DNA from: Nocardia sp.
Lineage (GTDB): Bacteria; Actinomycetota; Actinomycetes; Mycobacteriales; Mycobacteriaceae
NCBI RefSeq assembly: GCF_025465275.1
Contig: NZ_JAODNK010000001.1
Location: 1-64,000 of the forward strand
Length of the DNA: 64,000 bases
Direction of reading: 5' to 3'
Positions 29,302 through 39,235 of this stretch are shown here, piece after piece (the first letter of the stretch is position 1; each line of letters starts with the position of its first letter). Below the pieces are notes generated by a model. It ran no database searches. It saw nothing but the letters and a program-made list of their open reading frames with translations, and was not told where the DNA came from. The position numbers and the translations under genes were made by a program.

Positions 29302-30285
29302 TCAGGCGCGGCGCTGGCGGGCGATGTCGGCGAGGACCACGCCGGCCGCCACCGAGGCATTGAGCGATTCGACCGGTCCGGCCATCGGAATGGAGATGAT
29401 GGCGTCGCAGGTTTCGCGGACCAGACGGGACAGGCCTTTACCTTCGGAGCCGACCACGATGACAGTCGGTGTGCTGCCGTCGAATTCGTCCAGATGGGTG
29501 TCGCCGCCGGCGTCGAGGCCGACGATCTGGTAGCCCTCGTTCGCCCAATCCTTCAGGGTGCGAGTGAGATTCGTGGCGCGAGCGACCGGCAGCCGAGCCG
29601 CGGCACCGGCGCTGGTGCGCCATGCGACCGCGGTGACGCTGGCACTGCGCCGCTGCGGGATGACCACGCCGTGACCGCCGAACGCCGACACCGAACGAAT
29701 GACCGCACCCAGATTGCGCGGGTCGGAAATATTGTCGAGCGCCACCAGCAGGGCCGGCGTGCCGGAGGCCCGCACGCGCGCCACCATGTCGTCCGGATGC
29801 GCGTAGCGGTACGGCGGCACCTGCAGGGCGACGCCCTGGTGCATACCGTTGCGGCTCATCTTGTCCAGGTCGCTGCGCGGCACCTCGAGAATGGTGATGC
29901 CGGCGTCCGCGGCAATCTTCACCGATTCGGTGAGCCGGTCGTCGTTCTCGGTGCCGACCGCGACGTACAGCGCGGTGGCCGGAACCTCCGCGCGCAGGCA
30001 CTCCACCACCGGGTTGCGGCCGAGTACCAGCTCCGGACCCTCGTTGTCCTTGCGACCGGCGATCGGACGGCTCGCATTGCGGGTGCGTGCGTCCGCGGCC
30101 GAGGTCTTCGCCTTCGCCGCCGCCTTGGCCCGCTTGGCCGCGGGATGCTTGGTGCGCTCGACCGCGGGCGGTGTCGCGCCCCGGCCCGCCAGACCGCGGG
30201 TGCGCTTGCCGCCGGAGCCGACGACGGCCCCCTTCTTGGTGCCGTCCTTGCGGGTCGCACCGCGTCGCTGCGAATTGCCTGCCAT
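29302..30285 (-). CDS. rlmB: 23S rRNA (guanosine-2'-O)-methyltransferase, SPOUT family
   Basis: 327 aa. A basic Lys/Arg/Ala-rich N-terminal extension (~85 residues), then a TrmH substrate-binding domain ([20 protein letters not shown]), then the SPOUT knot: motif 1 [14 protein letters not shown], motif 2 [12 protein letters not shown], motif 3 [17 protein letters not shown]. Ortholog of Rv3579c, downstream of cysS. Confidence 0.93.
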   Translation of the reverse strand: MAGNSQRRGATRKDGTKKGAVVGSGGKRTRGLAGRGATPPAVERTKHPAAKRAKAAAKAKTSAADARTRNASRPIAGRKDNEGPELVLGRNPVVECLRAEVPATALYVAVGTENDDRLTESVKIAADAGITILEVPRSDLDKMSRNGMHQGVALQVPPYRYAHPDDMVARVRASGTPALLVALDNISDPRNLGAVIRSVSAFGGHGVVIPQRRSASVTAVAWRTSAGAAARLPVARATNLTRTLKDWANEGYQIVGLDAGGDTHLDEFDGSTPTVIVVGSEGKGLSRLVRETCDAIISIPMAGPVESLNASVAAGVVLADIARQRRA

Positions 30286-30305
30286 TACTTCGCCTTCCGT
30301 ATTAC

Positions 30306-30371
30306 GCGGGAAACCCGCAGTCGGCCGGTCACGGGAGAACCCGCGCTCCGTCGATCATGCGGGAAACCTGC
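30306..30371. repeat. Three small related hairpins between cysS and rlmB
   Basis: GCGGGAAACCCGC (30306-30318), CGGGAGAACCCG (30332-30343) and GCGGGAAACCTGC (30359-30371) are spaced ~26 bases apart within the 228-base gap. Possibly RNA processing or attenuation of rlmB; the rest of the gap shows nothing. Confidence 0.4.
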
Positions 30372-30513
30372 ATCCGGTCGGCGCAGCGAACGGCTGCGCC
30401 CAAATATCTGTGCCACCCGAAGGCAGCGTGGCTGTCGGACCCGGCGGTCGGCCGCGTCGCGTCTCGCCTCGAGTATCTCGAGACCCTGTTCCGCCGGGAG
30501 TACCCGGCCGAAC

Positions 30514-31914
30514 TCAGCGTTCTTCCTTGGTCAACGACCATTCCGGGCCACGGGGAGTATCGGTGACCTCGACTCCCGCCGCCTTCAGGCGATCGCGGAC
30601 CGCGTCGGCCGCTGCCCAGTCCTTATCGGCCCGAGCCTGCTGCCGGCGCTCCAGTTCCGCGCCGATCAGCACATCCAGGGCCGCGACCGCGGTGGACGAA
30701 TCGGCGGGTGCGGCCCAGTGCGGATCCAGCGGGTCCACGCCGAGAATGCCCAGCATGGTCCGGATCTGCCCGGCCAGCACGCGCGCGGTGTCCAGATCGC
30801 CCGCCTCCACGACCTTGTTGCCCTCGTGTACCAGCCGGTGAATTTCGGCCAGCGCCTTGGGAACTCCGAGATCGTCGTTCAGTGCGTCGGCGAAGGCCGG
30901 GGTCCAGGTCCCCGGGAGAATATCCCCGGTCCGCTCGGCCACCCGCTGCACGAAGGCCTCGATCCGCTGGTAGGCGGCCGCGGCCTCGGTGAGCGCCTGA
31001 TCGGAGTACTCGAGCATGGAGCGGTAGCTCACGCTGCCCAGGTAGTAGCGCAGCTCGACGGGCCGTATGCCCACCCGCTGCAGCACATTCGGAATGGACA
31101 GCACATTGCCCAGCGATTTGGACATCTTCTCGCCGCCCATGGTCACCCAGCCGTTGTGCAGCCAGTAGCGGGCGAACCCGTCCCCGGCCGCACGCGACTG
31201 CGCGATCTCGTTCTCATGGTGCGGGAAGATCAAATCCATTCCGCCGCAATGGATATCGAATTCGGGGCCGAGGTAGAACTCGGCCATGGCGGAGCATTCC
31301 AGATGCCAGCCCGGACGCCCCGGACCCCACGGCGACGGCCAGCTCGGCTCACCGGGCTTGGCGGCCTTCCACAGCGTGAAATCGCGCAGATCCTTCTTGC
31401 CCTGCCCGAGGCTCTCGCCCTGGTGCACATCGTCGAGCCGGTGCCCGGACAGCCTGCCGTAATCCGGGAAGCTCACCACGTCGAAATAGACATTGCCCTC
31501 GGACGGGTACGCGTGCCCGCGCTCGATAAGGCGCTCCATCATGCACACCATCTGCGTGATGTGGCCGGTTGCGCGCGGTTCCGCGGACGGCGGCAGCACA
31601 CCGAGTGTGTCGTAGGCGCGATCGAAGGCGCGCTCGTGCGTGGCAGCCCATTCCCACCACGGGCGGCCGTGCTCGGCGGCCTTATTCAGAATCTTGTCGT
31701 CGATATCGGTGACGTTCCGGATGAAGGCCACGTCGGAACCATTGGCGCTCAACCAGCGTCGCAGCACGTCGAAGGCGACGCCGCTGCGCACATGTCCGAT
31801 GTGGGGTTCGCCCTGCACGGTGGCGCCGCACAGGTACACCGAAGCGTGGCCGGGGACCAGCGGAATGAAATCACGCAGGGTCCGCGTCTCGGTGTCGAAC
31901 AGGCGCAGAGTCAC
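30514..31914 (-). CDS. cysS: Cysteinyl-tRNA synthetase
   Basis: 466-aa class I synthetase. Zn ligand Cys in [12 protein letters not shown]-like EPHIGHVRS, zinc site ECSAM and [11 protein letters not shown], and KMSKS in [11 protein letters not shown]. Downstream of ispF by 84 bases, syntenic with Rv3580c. Confidence 0.97.
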   Translation of the reverse strand: MTLRLFDTETRTLRDFIPLVPGHASVYLCGATVQGEPHIGHVRSGVAFDVLRRWLSANGSDVAFIRNVTDIDDKILNKAAEHGRPWWEWAATHERAFDRAYDTLGVLPPSAEPRATGHITQMVCMMERLIERGHAYPSEGNVYFDVVSFPDYGRLSGHRLDDVHQGESLGQGKKDLRDFTLWKAAKPGEPSWPSPWGPGRPGWHLECSAMAEFYLGPEFDIHCGGMDLIFPHHENEIAQSRAAGDGFARYWLHNGWVTMGGEKMSKSLGNVLSIPNVLQRVGIRPVELRYYLGSVSYRSMLEYSDQALTEAAAAYQRIEAFVQRVAERTGDILPGTWTPAFADALNDDLGVPKALAEIHRLVHEGNKVVEAGDLDTARVLAGQIRTMLGILGVDPLDPHWAAPADSSTAVAALDVLIGAELERRQQARADKDWAAADAVRDRLKAAGVEVTDTPRGPEWSLTKEER

Positions 31915-31998
31915 GACCAGGCATCCTAGCTGTTGAGATATGGCGGAAGACGGGCGGATACGGCATGGGGCAGCCGCGAAGGGAATTGCGGTGGCGGT

Positions 31999-32484
31999 TC
32001 AGGACCGACAACACAGCAGGGCGGTGGCAACCGACGCCACGCCTTCACCACGGCCGGTGAGTCCCAGACCGTCGGTGGTGGTGCCGGAGACCGACACCGG
32101 TGCACCCAGAATCTCGCCCAGTACCTGTTGCGCCTCGGCGCGCCGCGGACCGATCTTGGGCCGATTACCAATTACTTGTACAGCCGCATTGACAATTGTG
32201 AAGCCGGACTCATCCAGCAGCCGCCGTACTTCCTTCAGCATGGCCGCTCCGGACACGCCCTCCCATTCGGGACGACCGGTGCCGAACACCGCGCCGACAT
32301 CGCCGAGACCGGCGGCCGACAATAGGGCATCACACAGGGCGTGAGCAGCGACATCGCCGTCGGAATGGCCTTCGCAACCACTATCGCCGTCGAACAGCAG
32401 ACCCGCCATCCAGCAGGCGCGGCCGGGCGCGACGGGGTGCACATCGCTGCCGATGCCGACGCGCATGGCGGTGGGGTCGATCAT
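31999..32484 (-). CDS. ispF: 2-C-methyl-D-erythritol 2,4-cyclodiphosphate synthase
   Basis: MEP pathway cyclase, 161 aa. Metal site GIGSDVHPV and the loop [22 protein letters not shown] are conserved. The ATG at 32484 overlaps the ispD stop (ATGA); a second in-frame Met six codons later is the more conserved start but the coupled one is preferred. Confidence 0.95.
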   Translation of the reverse strand: MIDPTAMRVGIGSDVHPVAPGRACWMAGLLFDGDSGCEGHSDGDVAAHALCDALLSAAGLGDVGAVFGTGRPEWEGVSGAAMLKEVRRLLDESGFTIVNAAVQVIGNRPKIGPRRAEAQQVLGEILGAPVSVSGTTTDGLGLTGRGEGVASVATALLCCRS

Positions 32485-33224
32485 GTGTTCGCCACCGCCT
32501 CCCGGTCCTGGTCACGCTGCTGCACGGGGACGGAAATCCCACCCTGTGCCACCAGTGTATTAGCGAGTACCAGGTCCAGGGGCGTGGTGATCTTGAAAGC
32601 CAGCGCATCGCCCGGCACCGTGCGCACAATGGCGCCCAGCAGCTCCACCAGGCCCGCATCATCGGTTGCCTGGGTACTGGTCGCATAGGCCGCGCGCAAA
32701 AGCTGCGCATCGAAGCCCTGCGGAGTTTGTATGGCGCGCAAAGTGGATCGATCGGGAGTTCCAGTGACCGCGCCTGTGGCATCGACGGATTTGATGGTGT
32801 CGGTGACAGGCAGAGCGGGCACCACAGCCAGCGCGCCCGCGCGCAGTTCGTCCACCACCCGCGTGATAAGCGCCGGCGGCGTGAGCGCACGGGCCGCGTC
32901 GTGAACGAGTACGAGAGTGGCGTCCGGGGCGGCGTCGAGACCTGCCCGGACCGAATCGGTGCGCTCGGCTCCGCCGGGCACCACATGTACCGGAATTTCG
33001 GTGACCGGCAGGAGAGCGCGGGTCTCGTCGACCAACTCGGCGGGCACCATCACCACAACCTCGTCGACGGACCCGGAGGCGATCAGCCCCTGCACTGCCA
33101 GTGCGAGCATGGGACTGCCGCCGACCGGAACGAATGCCTTCGGTTTGGATTCACCGAGGCGCACGCCCATGCCAGCGGCAGGAACCAGCGCAACGACATG
33201 ACTGTCGCCGTGCAATGCGTTCAC
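32481..33224 (-). CDS. ispD: 2-C-methyl-D-erythritol 4-phosphate cytidylyltransferase
   Basis: 247 aa. CTP-binding [27 protein letters not shown], and [10 protein letters not shown]. Two bases separate it from the carD stop, so carD-ispD-ispF form one unit, tying isoprenoid precursor synthesis to the global regulator. Confidence 0.96.
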   Translation of the reverse strand: MNALHGDSHVVALVPAAGMGVRLGESKPKAFVPVGGSPMLALAVQGLIASGSVDEVVVMVPAELVDETRALLPVTEIPVHVVPGGAERTDSVRAGLDAAPDATLVLVHDAARALTPPALITRVVDELRAGALAVVPALPVTDTIKSVDATGAVTGTPDRSTLRAIQTPQGFDAQLLRAAYATSTQATDDAGLVELLGAIVRTVPGDALAFKITTPLDLVLANTLVAQGGISVPVQQRDQDREAVANT

Positions 33225-33226
33225 GT

Positions 33227-33745
<519 letters not shown>

Positions 33746-33857
33746 TTAACATGCGACTCGGTAACGGCGCGATCAACGGTGCAGGTCAGGGCCACAACGA
33801 GCCAGCGGTGGGGGTTGACAACCGCCGAATCGTGTGCATCCTGTTGTGGCATAACGG

Positions 33858-33876
33858 GATACCGCTCAGCGGTATC
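33858..33876. promoter_or_regulatory. Palindrome in the carD/lpqE divergent region
   Basis: GATACCGCT, one base, AGCGGTATC: perfect 9-bp arms. It lies in the 304-base gap between carD and lpqE, 143 bases from carD and 144 from lpqE. TTGACA at 33815-33820 could be a -35. No gene seen in the gap. Confidence 0.4.
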
Positions 33877-34019
33877 GGAACGCATATGCCATGCGGCTCT
33901 CCACATACGCGACTTTCCGTATACGCCGCCCCCTCGAGAGGCGTGGGAAAGCACGCATTACTCTTCATGACTACTACTCTGCATAGTGGAGTGAGCCCGG
34001 TCGACATGGAGGACAACCC

Positions 34020-34643
34020 GTGACTGCCCAGAAAGCCACCACAGCGTCGAAGGCGCGCCGGAGTGCCTTGACAGTTGCCGCACTCGCCGCGGGCGCGGTG
34101 CTCGCGCTGACGGGTTGCAGTGCCGGTCAGCTCGCGCAGACCTCGCGCGAGGTCGCGGCGGTCAATGGCAACAGCGCCGATGTCGGCAAGATCGCCCTGC
34201 GTGACGTGCGATTCCTGCTGCCGCAGTCGGAGGAGTACAACAACGCCAAGGGCGGCAAGGCCGTACTCGCCTTCAGCGCTGCCAACCTCGCCCAGGCCAC
34301 GCCGGACGAGCTGGTCAGCGTCACCACCGATTTCGGTCAGGCGAAGATCAACGGCAAGGCCGATATCAAGGCCCAGACCACACTGGTCGCGAACTTCAGC
34401 AAGACGTCCACCACCACGACGCCCGCCGCGGCGCCGGCCGGTGACAAGCCCGCCGATCCGGATGCGCACCCGCTGCTCATCGAGGTCGACGGCCTGACCA
34501 AGGACATCACCCCGGGCCTCACCTACCCGGTCACCTTCATCTTCAAAGAGGGCGGCACCGTCGTACTGAACGTCCCGGTCGACGCCGGGCCGGACAACCC
34601 GCGCTCCGAGCCGGTTTCCGCCGACACCAAGTCCGGGCACTGA
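34020..34643 (+). CDS. lpqE: Lipoprotein LpqE
   Basis: 207 aa. Basic n-region, hydrophobic core and lipobox LALTGC with acylated Cys33. The mature part is a beta-rich domain (VGKIALRDVRFLLPQ, KAVLAFSAANLA) followed by a Thr/Ala/Pro linker and a second strand-rich block (LTYPVTFIFKEGGTVVLNVP). Ortholog of Rv3584; function unknown. GGAGGA at 34007-34012 supports GTG 34020. The stop codon is embedded in a repeat element. Confidence 0.9.
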   Translation: MTAQKATTASKARRSALTVAALAAGAVLALTGCSAGQLAQTSREVAAVNGNSADVGKIALRDVRFLLPQSEEYNNAKGGKAVLAFSAANLAQATPDELVSVTTDFGQAKINGKADIKAQTTLVANFSKTSTTTTPAAAPAGDKPADPDAHPLLIEVDGLTKDITPGLTYPVTFIFKEGGTVVLNVPVDAGPDNPRSEPVSADTKSGH

Positions 34644-34812
34644 ATTTTCTGCCTCCGCTGAATTTTCTGCCTCCGCTGCGCTCCGGCGGGTTCGCGGCCC
34701 CCTTTGTCTCGGTCTTCCCTCCTCCGCTCCTCCGCTTCGCTCCCCCGCTCCAAGGCGCAGGTCTATGGAGCCGCAGTCCAGACCGAGACGGGCCGCGAAC
34801 TTGGGGTGGTTG
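34642..34812. repeat. Dispersed hairpin element, copy B
   Basis: An 18-bp unit GAATTTTCTGCCTCCGCT occurs twice (34642-34659, 34660-34677), the first copy overlapping the lpqE stop. Then left arm 34690-34700, bulge, 34706-34715; right arm 34780-34800 ending TTGGGGTGG. The loop is about 30 bases longer than in copy A. The rest of the 394-base gap to radA contains only the radA promoter and no gene. Confidence 0.8.
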
Positions 34813-35025
34813 CACCGAGGCAGAGAACTAGGCTGAATCGAATTCGTTTGTCTCGCACCTCGCTTCGGATTTTCGAGGCGGGGTGCGGTCGTTTCTGGGG
34901 CGACCGGCGCTGTCGTGTGCGTTCTGGATGAGCCGGTATGGAGGCCGGGCGTGTCGTCGGCGGATGGGCGGCGAATTGGCGGTTATCGCTCGGTGCGGTG
35001 GGAGTTGTCTGTCGGAGTCCGTCAC

Positions 35026-35031
35026 TAGGCT
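35026..35031 (+). promoter_or_regulatory. -10 element of radA, leaderless start
   Basis: TAGGCT ends 6 bases before GTG 35038, with no ribosome binding site, predicting a leaderless radA mRNA. Identical to the lysS hexamer at 10946. Confidence 0.5.
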
Positions 35032-35037
35032 GCCCGC

Positions 35038-36438
35038 GTGGCCAAGGTGAAATCGCTGTACCGCTGTGCTGATTGCGCGAACGAGGTCGCCAAATGGGTG
35101 GGGCGGTGCCCGGCGTGCGAGGCGTGGGGCACCCTCGAGGAGGCGACGGCGTCCGCTGCCGTCGCGGTGGGCGGGCGGCGGGCCATGTTGCCGAGTACGG
35201 CGGCCGCTCCCATTTCGAGTATCGATTCCAAGACCACGCAGGCGCGGTCCACCGGGGTTTCCGAATTGGACCGGGTGCTGGGCGGCGGCATCGTGCCCGG
35301 CTCGGTGGTGCTGATCTCGGGTGAGCCGGGGGTGGGCAAGTCGACGCTGCTGCTCGAGGTCTCGCACCGGTGGGCTCGGGCGCGGGATGAAATCGCGCTG
35401 TATGTGACGGCCGAGGAATCGGCGGGCCAGGTGCGCCTGCGCGCCGACCGGACCGGCGCGGTGCACGAAAAGGTGTATCTCGCGGCCGAATCCGATCTGG
35501 CGACGATTCTCGGGCACGTCGAGCAGGTGCGGCCGACGCTGCTGGTGGTCGACTCCGTGCAGACCATGGTGGCCGCCGATGTCGACGGCGTGATCGGCGG
35601 TGTCACCCAGGTGCGCTCGGTGACGTCTGCGCTCACCTCGCTGGCCAAGTCGACCGGTATCGCAGTGCTGCTGGTCGGGCACGTGACCAAGGACGGCTCG
35701 GTCGCCGGCCCGCGCACGCTGGAGCATCTGGTGGACGTGGTGCTGCAGTTCGAGGGCGACAAGCACTCCACGCTGCGCATGGTGCGCGGTATCAAGAATC
35801 GTTTCGGCAGCACCGATGAGGTGGGCTGCTTCGAGATGCGCGAGGCCGGAATCGCCTGTGTGGACGACCCTTCCGGGCTGTTCCTGCACCACCGCGGTGA
35901 GGCGGTGTCCGGTACGGCCGTCACCGTGGCCATGGACGGGAAGCGGCCCATGCTCGGTGAGGTGCAGGGCCTCACCGTGGAGACCCAGGTGCCCGCGCCC
36001 CGCCGCGCGGTGAGCGGGCTCGACTACAACCGCGTCTCCATGGTGCTGGCGGTGCTGCAGAGCCGCTGCGGCGTCTATGTCGGCAAGCAGGATGTGTACG
36101 CCGCCACCGTCGGCGGTATGCGCCTCACCGAACCCGCCGCGGATCTGGCTGTCGCCCTTGCCATTGCGAGTGCCAGTCAGGATCGTGCGCTGCGCACCGG
36201 CATGATCGTGCTCGGCGAAGTCGGTCTCGCCGGTGAGGTCCGCCAGGTGACGGGCCTGACGCGTCGGCTGGCCGAGGCCGAACGGCTGGGTTTCACCGAG
36301 GCGCTGGTCCCGGCCGGGGTCGATCGGGTGGGCCGCACCATGAAGTTGCACGAGGTCGCCGATCTCAGTGCGGCCCTTGCCGTCTGCGGGCTGCGCGGCC
36401 CGCGCCGCGCCAAGGCGAAGGCCGATATCGAGGATTAG
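35038..36438 (+). CDS. radA: DNA repair protein RadA
   Basis: 466 aa, branch-migration helicase in recombination. N-terminal C4 zinc finger (CADCANEVAKWVGRCPACEAWG region), Walker A GEPGVGKST, RadA-specific KNRFG, and a C-terminal Lon-like domain (YVGKQDVYAATVGGMRLTEP). In M. tuberculosis disA follows; here it does not. Confidence 0.96.
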   Translation: MAKVKSLYRCADCANEVAKWVGRCPACEAWGTLEEATASAAVAVGGRRAMLPSTAAAPISSIDSKTTQARSTGVSELDRVLGGGIVPGSVVLISGEPGVGKSTLLLEVSHRWARARDEIALYVTAEESAGQVRLRADRTGAVHEKVYLAAESDLATILGHVEQVRPTLLVVDSVQTMVAADVDGVIGGVTQVRSVTSALTSLAKSTGIAVLLVGHVTKDGSVAGPRTLEHLVDVVLQFEGDKHSTLRMVRGIKNRFGSTDEVGCFEMREAGIACVDDPSGLFLHHRGEAVSGTAVTVAMDGKRPMLGEVQGLTVETQVPAPRRAVSGLDYNRVSMVLAVLQSRCGVYVGKQDVYAATVGGMRLTEPAADLAVALAIASASQDRALRTGMIVLGEVGLAGEVRQVTGLTRRLAEAERLGFTEALVPAGVDRVGRTMKLHEVADLSAALAVCGLRGPRRAKAKADIED

Positions 36439-36536
36439 ACGCGATTTGCACGCGTGCCCTGTCTTGGAACCCCCGGCGCGCGTGTTCGGCCGTCACGCGG
36501 GCTTCCAGGGGCCTGATCGAGCTCGTTTCAACGGCG

Positions 36537-36566
36537 AAGGCCGGGCCCCTGTGGGGTCCCGGCCTT
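36537..36566. terminator. Bidirectional terminator after radA
   Basis: AAGGCCGGGCCCC pairs with GGGGTCCCGGCCTT around TGT with a single bulged T. Lies between convergent radA and the membrane protein gene. Confidence 0.75.
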
Positions 36567-36586
36567 CATGCTGAAAAGTGCTGGAA

Positions 36587-37267
36587 TCAGGCGATATTGA
36601 ACGGCTCGGGTGCACTGCGCACCGAACCCAGCTGGGCGACAACCGTGTAGGGACCGGACGGCACCGGTACGCGGTCGCCCGCGCAGCCGGGCTGCGAGGT
36701 GGAGCCGGACCAGGTGACGGTGAATGCCGCCTGCTGGCCGGGGTTCAGCGTGCGCAGGTCGGGGGTGCCGTCGGGGTAGCAGTCGGTGCTGGACCACAGG
36801 CGGCGCTGGCCGTCCAGTGATTGCACCGATACCAGCTGCAGCCCGGAACCCATATCGCGTTCGCAGGCGGCGCTGGAGATATTGGTGATGACGATGCCGA
36901 AGACCGGCTGCTCGGTGGTCTTGTAAGTCGGCTGTCCGACATTCACCTTCACGGCGAGGGACTGGTCGGGGCACTGTCCGCCCGCGGCTACGGGCGCAGC
37001 GCTGCCGCTGACAGGTGCGCTACCGCTGGTGGAGGGCTTGGGCGCGCCCGAATCGGGCGCACTGGAGGAAGCTCCGGCGGCCTTGTTCGTCGACCCGGCG
37101 GCGGAGGTGGTGGCTTTGGCGTCGGATTTGTGGTCGTCGCCGCCGCCGCGTATCAGTGCGACGGCCACCCAGAGCACCAGCAGGAGGGCGACCGCTATCG
37201 CACCGATCGCTATCGCGCGACGGCGCCAGTAGATTTCCGGCGGCAGTGGTCCATTCGGTTCCAGCAC
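36587..37267 (-). CDS. Membrane-anchored hypothetical protein (Rv3587c type)
   Basis: 226 aa. Short cytosolic start, one helix (AIAIGAIAVALLLVLWVAVAL), a Ser/Ala/Gly/Pro-rich linker of ~65 residues, then an extracytoplasmic Cys-containing beta domain (GQCPDQSLAVKVNVGQPTY, ISSAACERD, CYPDGTPDLR, GCAGDRVPV) with four cysteines that could form disulfides. Start GTG 37267. Function unknown; position matches Rv3587c. Confidence 0.85.
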   Translation of the reverse strand: MLEPNGPLPPEIYWRRRAIAIGAIAVALLLVLWVAVALIRGGGDDHKSDAKATTSAAGSTNKAAGASSSAPDSGAPKPSTSGSAPVSGSAAPVAAGGQCPDQSLAVKVNVGQPTYKTTEQPVFGIVITNISSAACERDMGSGLQLVSVQSLDGQRRLWSSTDCYPDGTPDLRTLNPGQQAAFTVTWSGSTSQPGCAGDRVPVPSGPYTVVAQLGSVRSAPEPFNIA

Positions 37268-37453
37268 GCTGACAACGGTAAGGGCACCGTCGGGTGCATC
37301 CCCCTCAGGGTCTCGGCGTGTCGGAGGTGAAACGACCTACGTGCCAGGTACATTTCGCCGCTTCCGGACACCGGTCGGCTCAATCCCCATCTGCCGGTTA
37401 TTGTCTCGGCATCAGGGACCGAATCCTGCTATCTCTGGGAGATTCCCGAGAAA

Positions 37454-38077
37454 TCAGACAACTTCGCCGATATTGCCGATCACCCGGTGCAGTTTGATCT
37501 GTCCCTCTTCGAGGTTGTAGGTGACGCAGGCGATGGCGCATTCGCCGGTGGCCACCCGCTGGGAAATGATCATGGAGCGCTGCATGAGCAGGCGCGCGGT
37601 CTCTTCGACGTGCCGGGCTTCGAGTTCGTCGACCGATTGCAGGCCCTCGCGGCGGCCGATGAGAATCGACGGCATGACCCGCTCGACGACGCTGCGAATG
37701 AAGCCGCCGGGCACATTGCCGTGGTCGAGGGCATCGATGGAAGCCCGCACGGCGCCGCAGGAATCGTGGCCGAGGACCACGATGAGCGGCACGTTCAGTA
37801 CCTGCACGCCGTATTCGATGGAACCGAGCACCGAGGAGTCGATGACGTGTCCGGCGGTGCGGACCACGAACATATCGCCGAGGCCCTGGTCGAAGATGAT
37901 CTCGGCGGCCACGCGGGAGTCGCCGCAGCCGAATAGAACTGCCCCGGGCTGTTGCCCGCTGAGGAGCTTCGCCCGATCGATGGCGCCCTGGCTAGGATGC
38001 TGCAACGTGCCGTTGACGAAGCGATCATTGCCTTCGCGCAGGGCTTTCCAGGCACTGATCGGGTTGTTATGGGGCAT
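37454..38077 (-). CDS. canB: Beta-carbonic anhydrase
   Basis: 207 aa, same length as Rv3588c. Zinc ligands are the Cys and Asp of FGCGDSRV and the His and Cys of LGHDSCGAV. EIIFDQGLGDMFVVRTAGHV is highly conserved. ATG 38077 gives the family start MPHNNPISAWKALREGN; earlier in-frame Met codons add unconserved residues. Divergent from mutY. Confidence 0.95.
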   Translation of the reverse strand: MPHNNPISAWKALREGNDRFVNGTLQHPSQGAIDRAKLLSGQQPGAVLFGCGDSRVAAEIIFDQGLGDMFVVRTAGHVIDSSVLGSIEYGVQVLNVPLIVVLGHDSCGAVRASIDALDHGNVPGGFIRSVVERVMPSILIGRREGLQSVDELEARHVEETARLLMQRSMIISQRVATGECAIACVTYNLEEGQIKLHRVIGNIGEVV

Positions 38078-38196
38078 GTGTCTCATTTTCCATGGGGGAG
38101 CAGTTACTGGCGAGTCCAAGACGTTACGGTCCGGCAACTACCCGCCGACCAGGAGACCGCCGAATTGGTGAGCCCGCGGCGAAGAATCGAAGGACG

Positions 38197-39060
38197 ATGG
38201 ATAGCGACATTCTGATCGATTGGTATCGGGAAACCGCGCGTGACCTGCCGTGGCGGCGCCCCGGTGTGACCGCCTGGCAGATTCTCATGAGCGAGATCAT
38301 GCTGCAGCAGACCCCGGTGGTCCGGGTCGAGCCCATCTGGCGCGAATGGGTGGCGCGCTGGCCGGTGCCCTCCGCCATGGCCGCCGCACCGCAGGGCGAC
38401 GTACTGCGCGCCTGGGGCAAGCTCGGATATCCGCGCCGCGCGCTGCGGCTGCACGAATGCGCCCGCGTGCTCGCGCAGCAGCACGGTGACGAGGTGCCTG
38501 CCGATGTCGAGGTACTGCTGAGCCTGCCCGGCATCGGCGATTACACCGCCCGCGCGGTGGCCTGCTTCGCCTACGGCCAGCGAGTTCCGGTGGTGGACAC
38601 CAATGTTCGCCGCGTGGTGGCCCGCGCGGTGCACGGCCGCGCCGAGGCGGGCAATCCCGCCACGCGTGACCTGGGGGAAACCGAGGCCTTGCTCCCGGCG
38701 CAGGTGCCCCGCGCAGCCGTCTTCTCCGCCGCGCTCATGGAACTCGGCGCGACCGTCTGCACCGCCCGCACCCCCGACTGCACCCGTTGCCCGCTCCCCA
38801 CCTGCGCCTGGGTCGCCGCGGGTCGTCCGGCCTCCGAGGTGGTGCGCCGCACCCAGAAATACGAGGGCACCGACCGTCAGGCCCGCGGCCGCCTCCTCGA
38901 CGTCCTGCGCGCCGCCACCGGCCCGGTCGAGCAAATCCGCCTCGACCTGGCCTGGACCCGCGATCCGGGTCAACGTGCTCGCGCCCTGGACTCGCTTCTG
39001 GTCGACGGGCTTATCGAGCAGACCGCAGACGGCCTCTTCGCCCTCGCCGGCGAAGGCTGA
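38197..39060 (+). CDS. mutY: A/G-specific adenine glycosylase MutY
   Basis: 287 aa, removes adenine opposite 8-oxoguanine. Catalytic Glu in MSEIMLQQT, helix-hairpin-helix LPGIGDYTARAV, catalytic Asp in VDTNVRRVVAR. The 4Fe-4S cysteines are spaced C-X6-C-X2-C-X4-C, one shorter than the E. coli C-X5-C end. No separate NUDIX-like C-terminal domain. AGGA precedes ATG 38197. Confidence 0.95.
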   Translation: MDSDILIDWYRETARDLPWRRPGVTAWQILMSEIMLQQTPVVRVEPIWREWVARWPVPSAMAAAPQGDVLRAWGKLGYPRRALRLHECARVLAQQHGDEVPADVEVLLSLPGIGDYTARAVACFAYGQRVPVVDTNVRRVVARAVHGRAEAGNPATRDLGETEALLPAQVPRAAVFSAALMELGATVCTARTPDCTRCPLPTCAWVAAGRPASEVVRRTQKYEGTDRQARGRLLDVLRAATGPVEQIRLDLAWTRDPGQRARALDSLLVDGLIEQTADGLFALAGEG

Positions 39061-39067
39061 TTTCTGC

Positions 39068-39111
39068 GTATCCCTCCCCGGGCCGGACAAGAGGTTCCCC
39101 GGGAGGGATAC
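39068..39111 (+). terminator. Hairpin after mutY
   Basis: GTATCCCTCCCCGGG (39068-39082) pairs with CCCCGGGAGGGATAC (39097-39111) with one mismatch, 7 bases after the mutY stop. Confidence 0.65.
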
Positions 39112-39150
39112 GGCAGCGCGATCTGCCGCCCCTCACGCGGCACATCGCAT

Positions 39151-39223
39151 CCCCGTCATCCCGGCAGCTTTTTTTGGCCGGGATCCACAGGCGGATTCCG
39201 GCCAAAAACGTTGGGGAATGACG
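39151..39223. repeat. REP/MITE-like element, copy 2
   Basis: Starts CCCCGTCATCCCGGCAG then a T-rich spacer and GGCCGGGATCCACA, the same as copy 1 at 13852, and ends GGGGAATGACG (39213-39223), an imperfect inverted match to its own start. About half the length of copy 1. Confidence 0.55.
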
Positions 39224-39235
39224 AGAAACGCCCCG

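Noticed and set aside
29104..31929. 941-codon open frame on the plus strand opposite rlmB and cysS
   Set aside because: It lies antisense to two clearly conserved genes, crosses their boundaries, and has no family motifs. Long antisense frames are common in GC-rich DNA.
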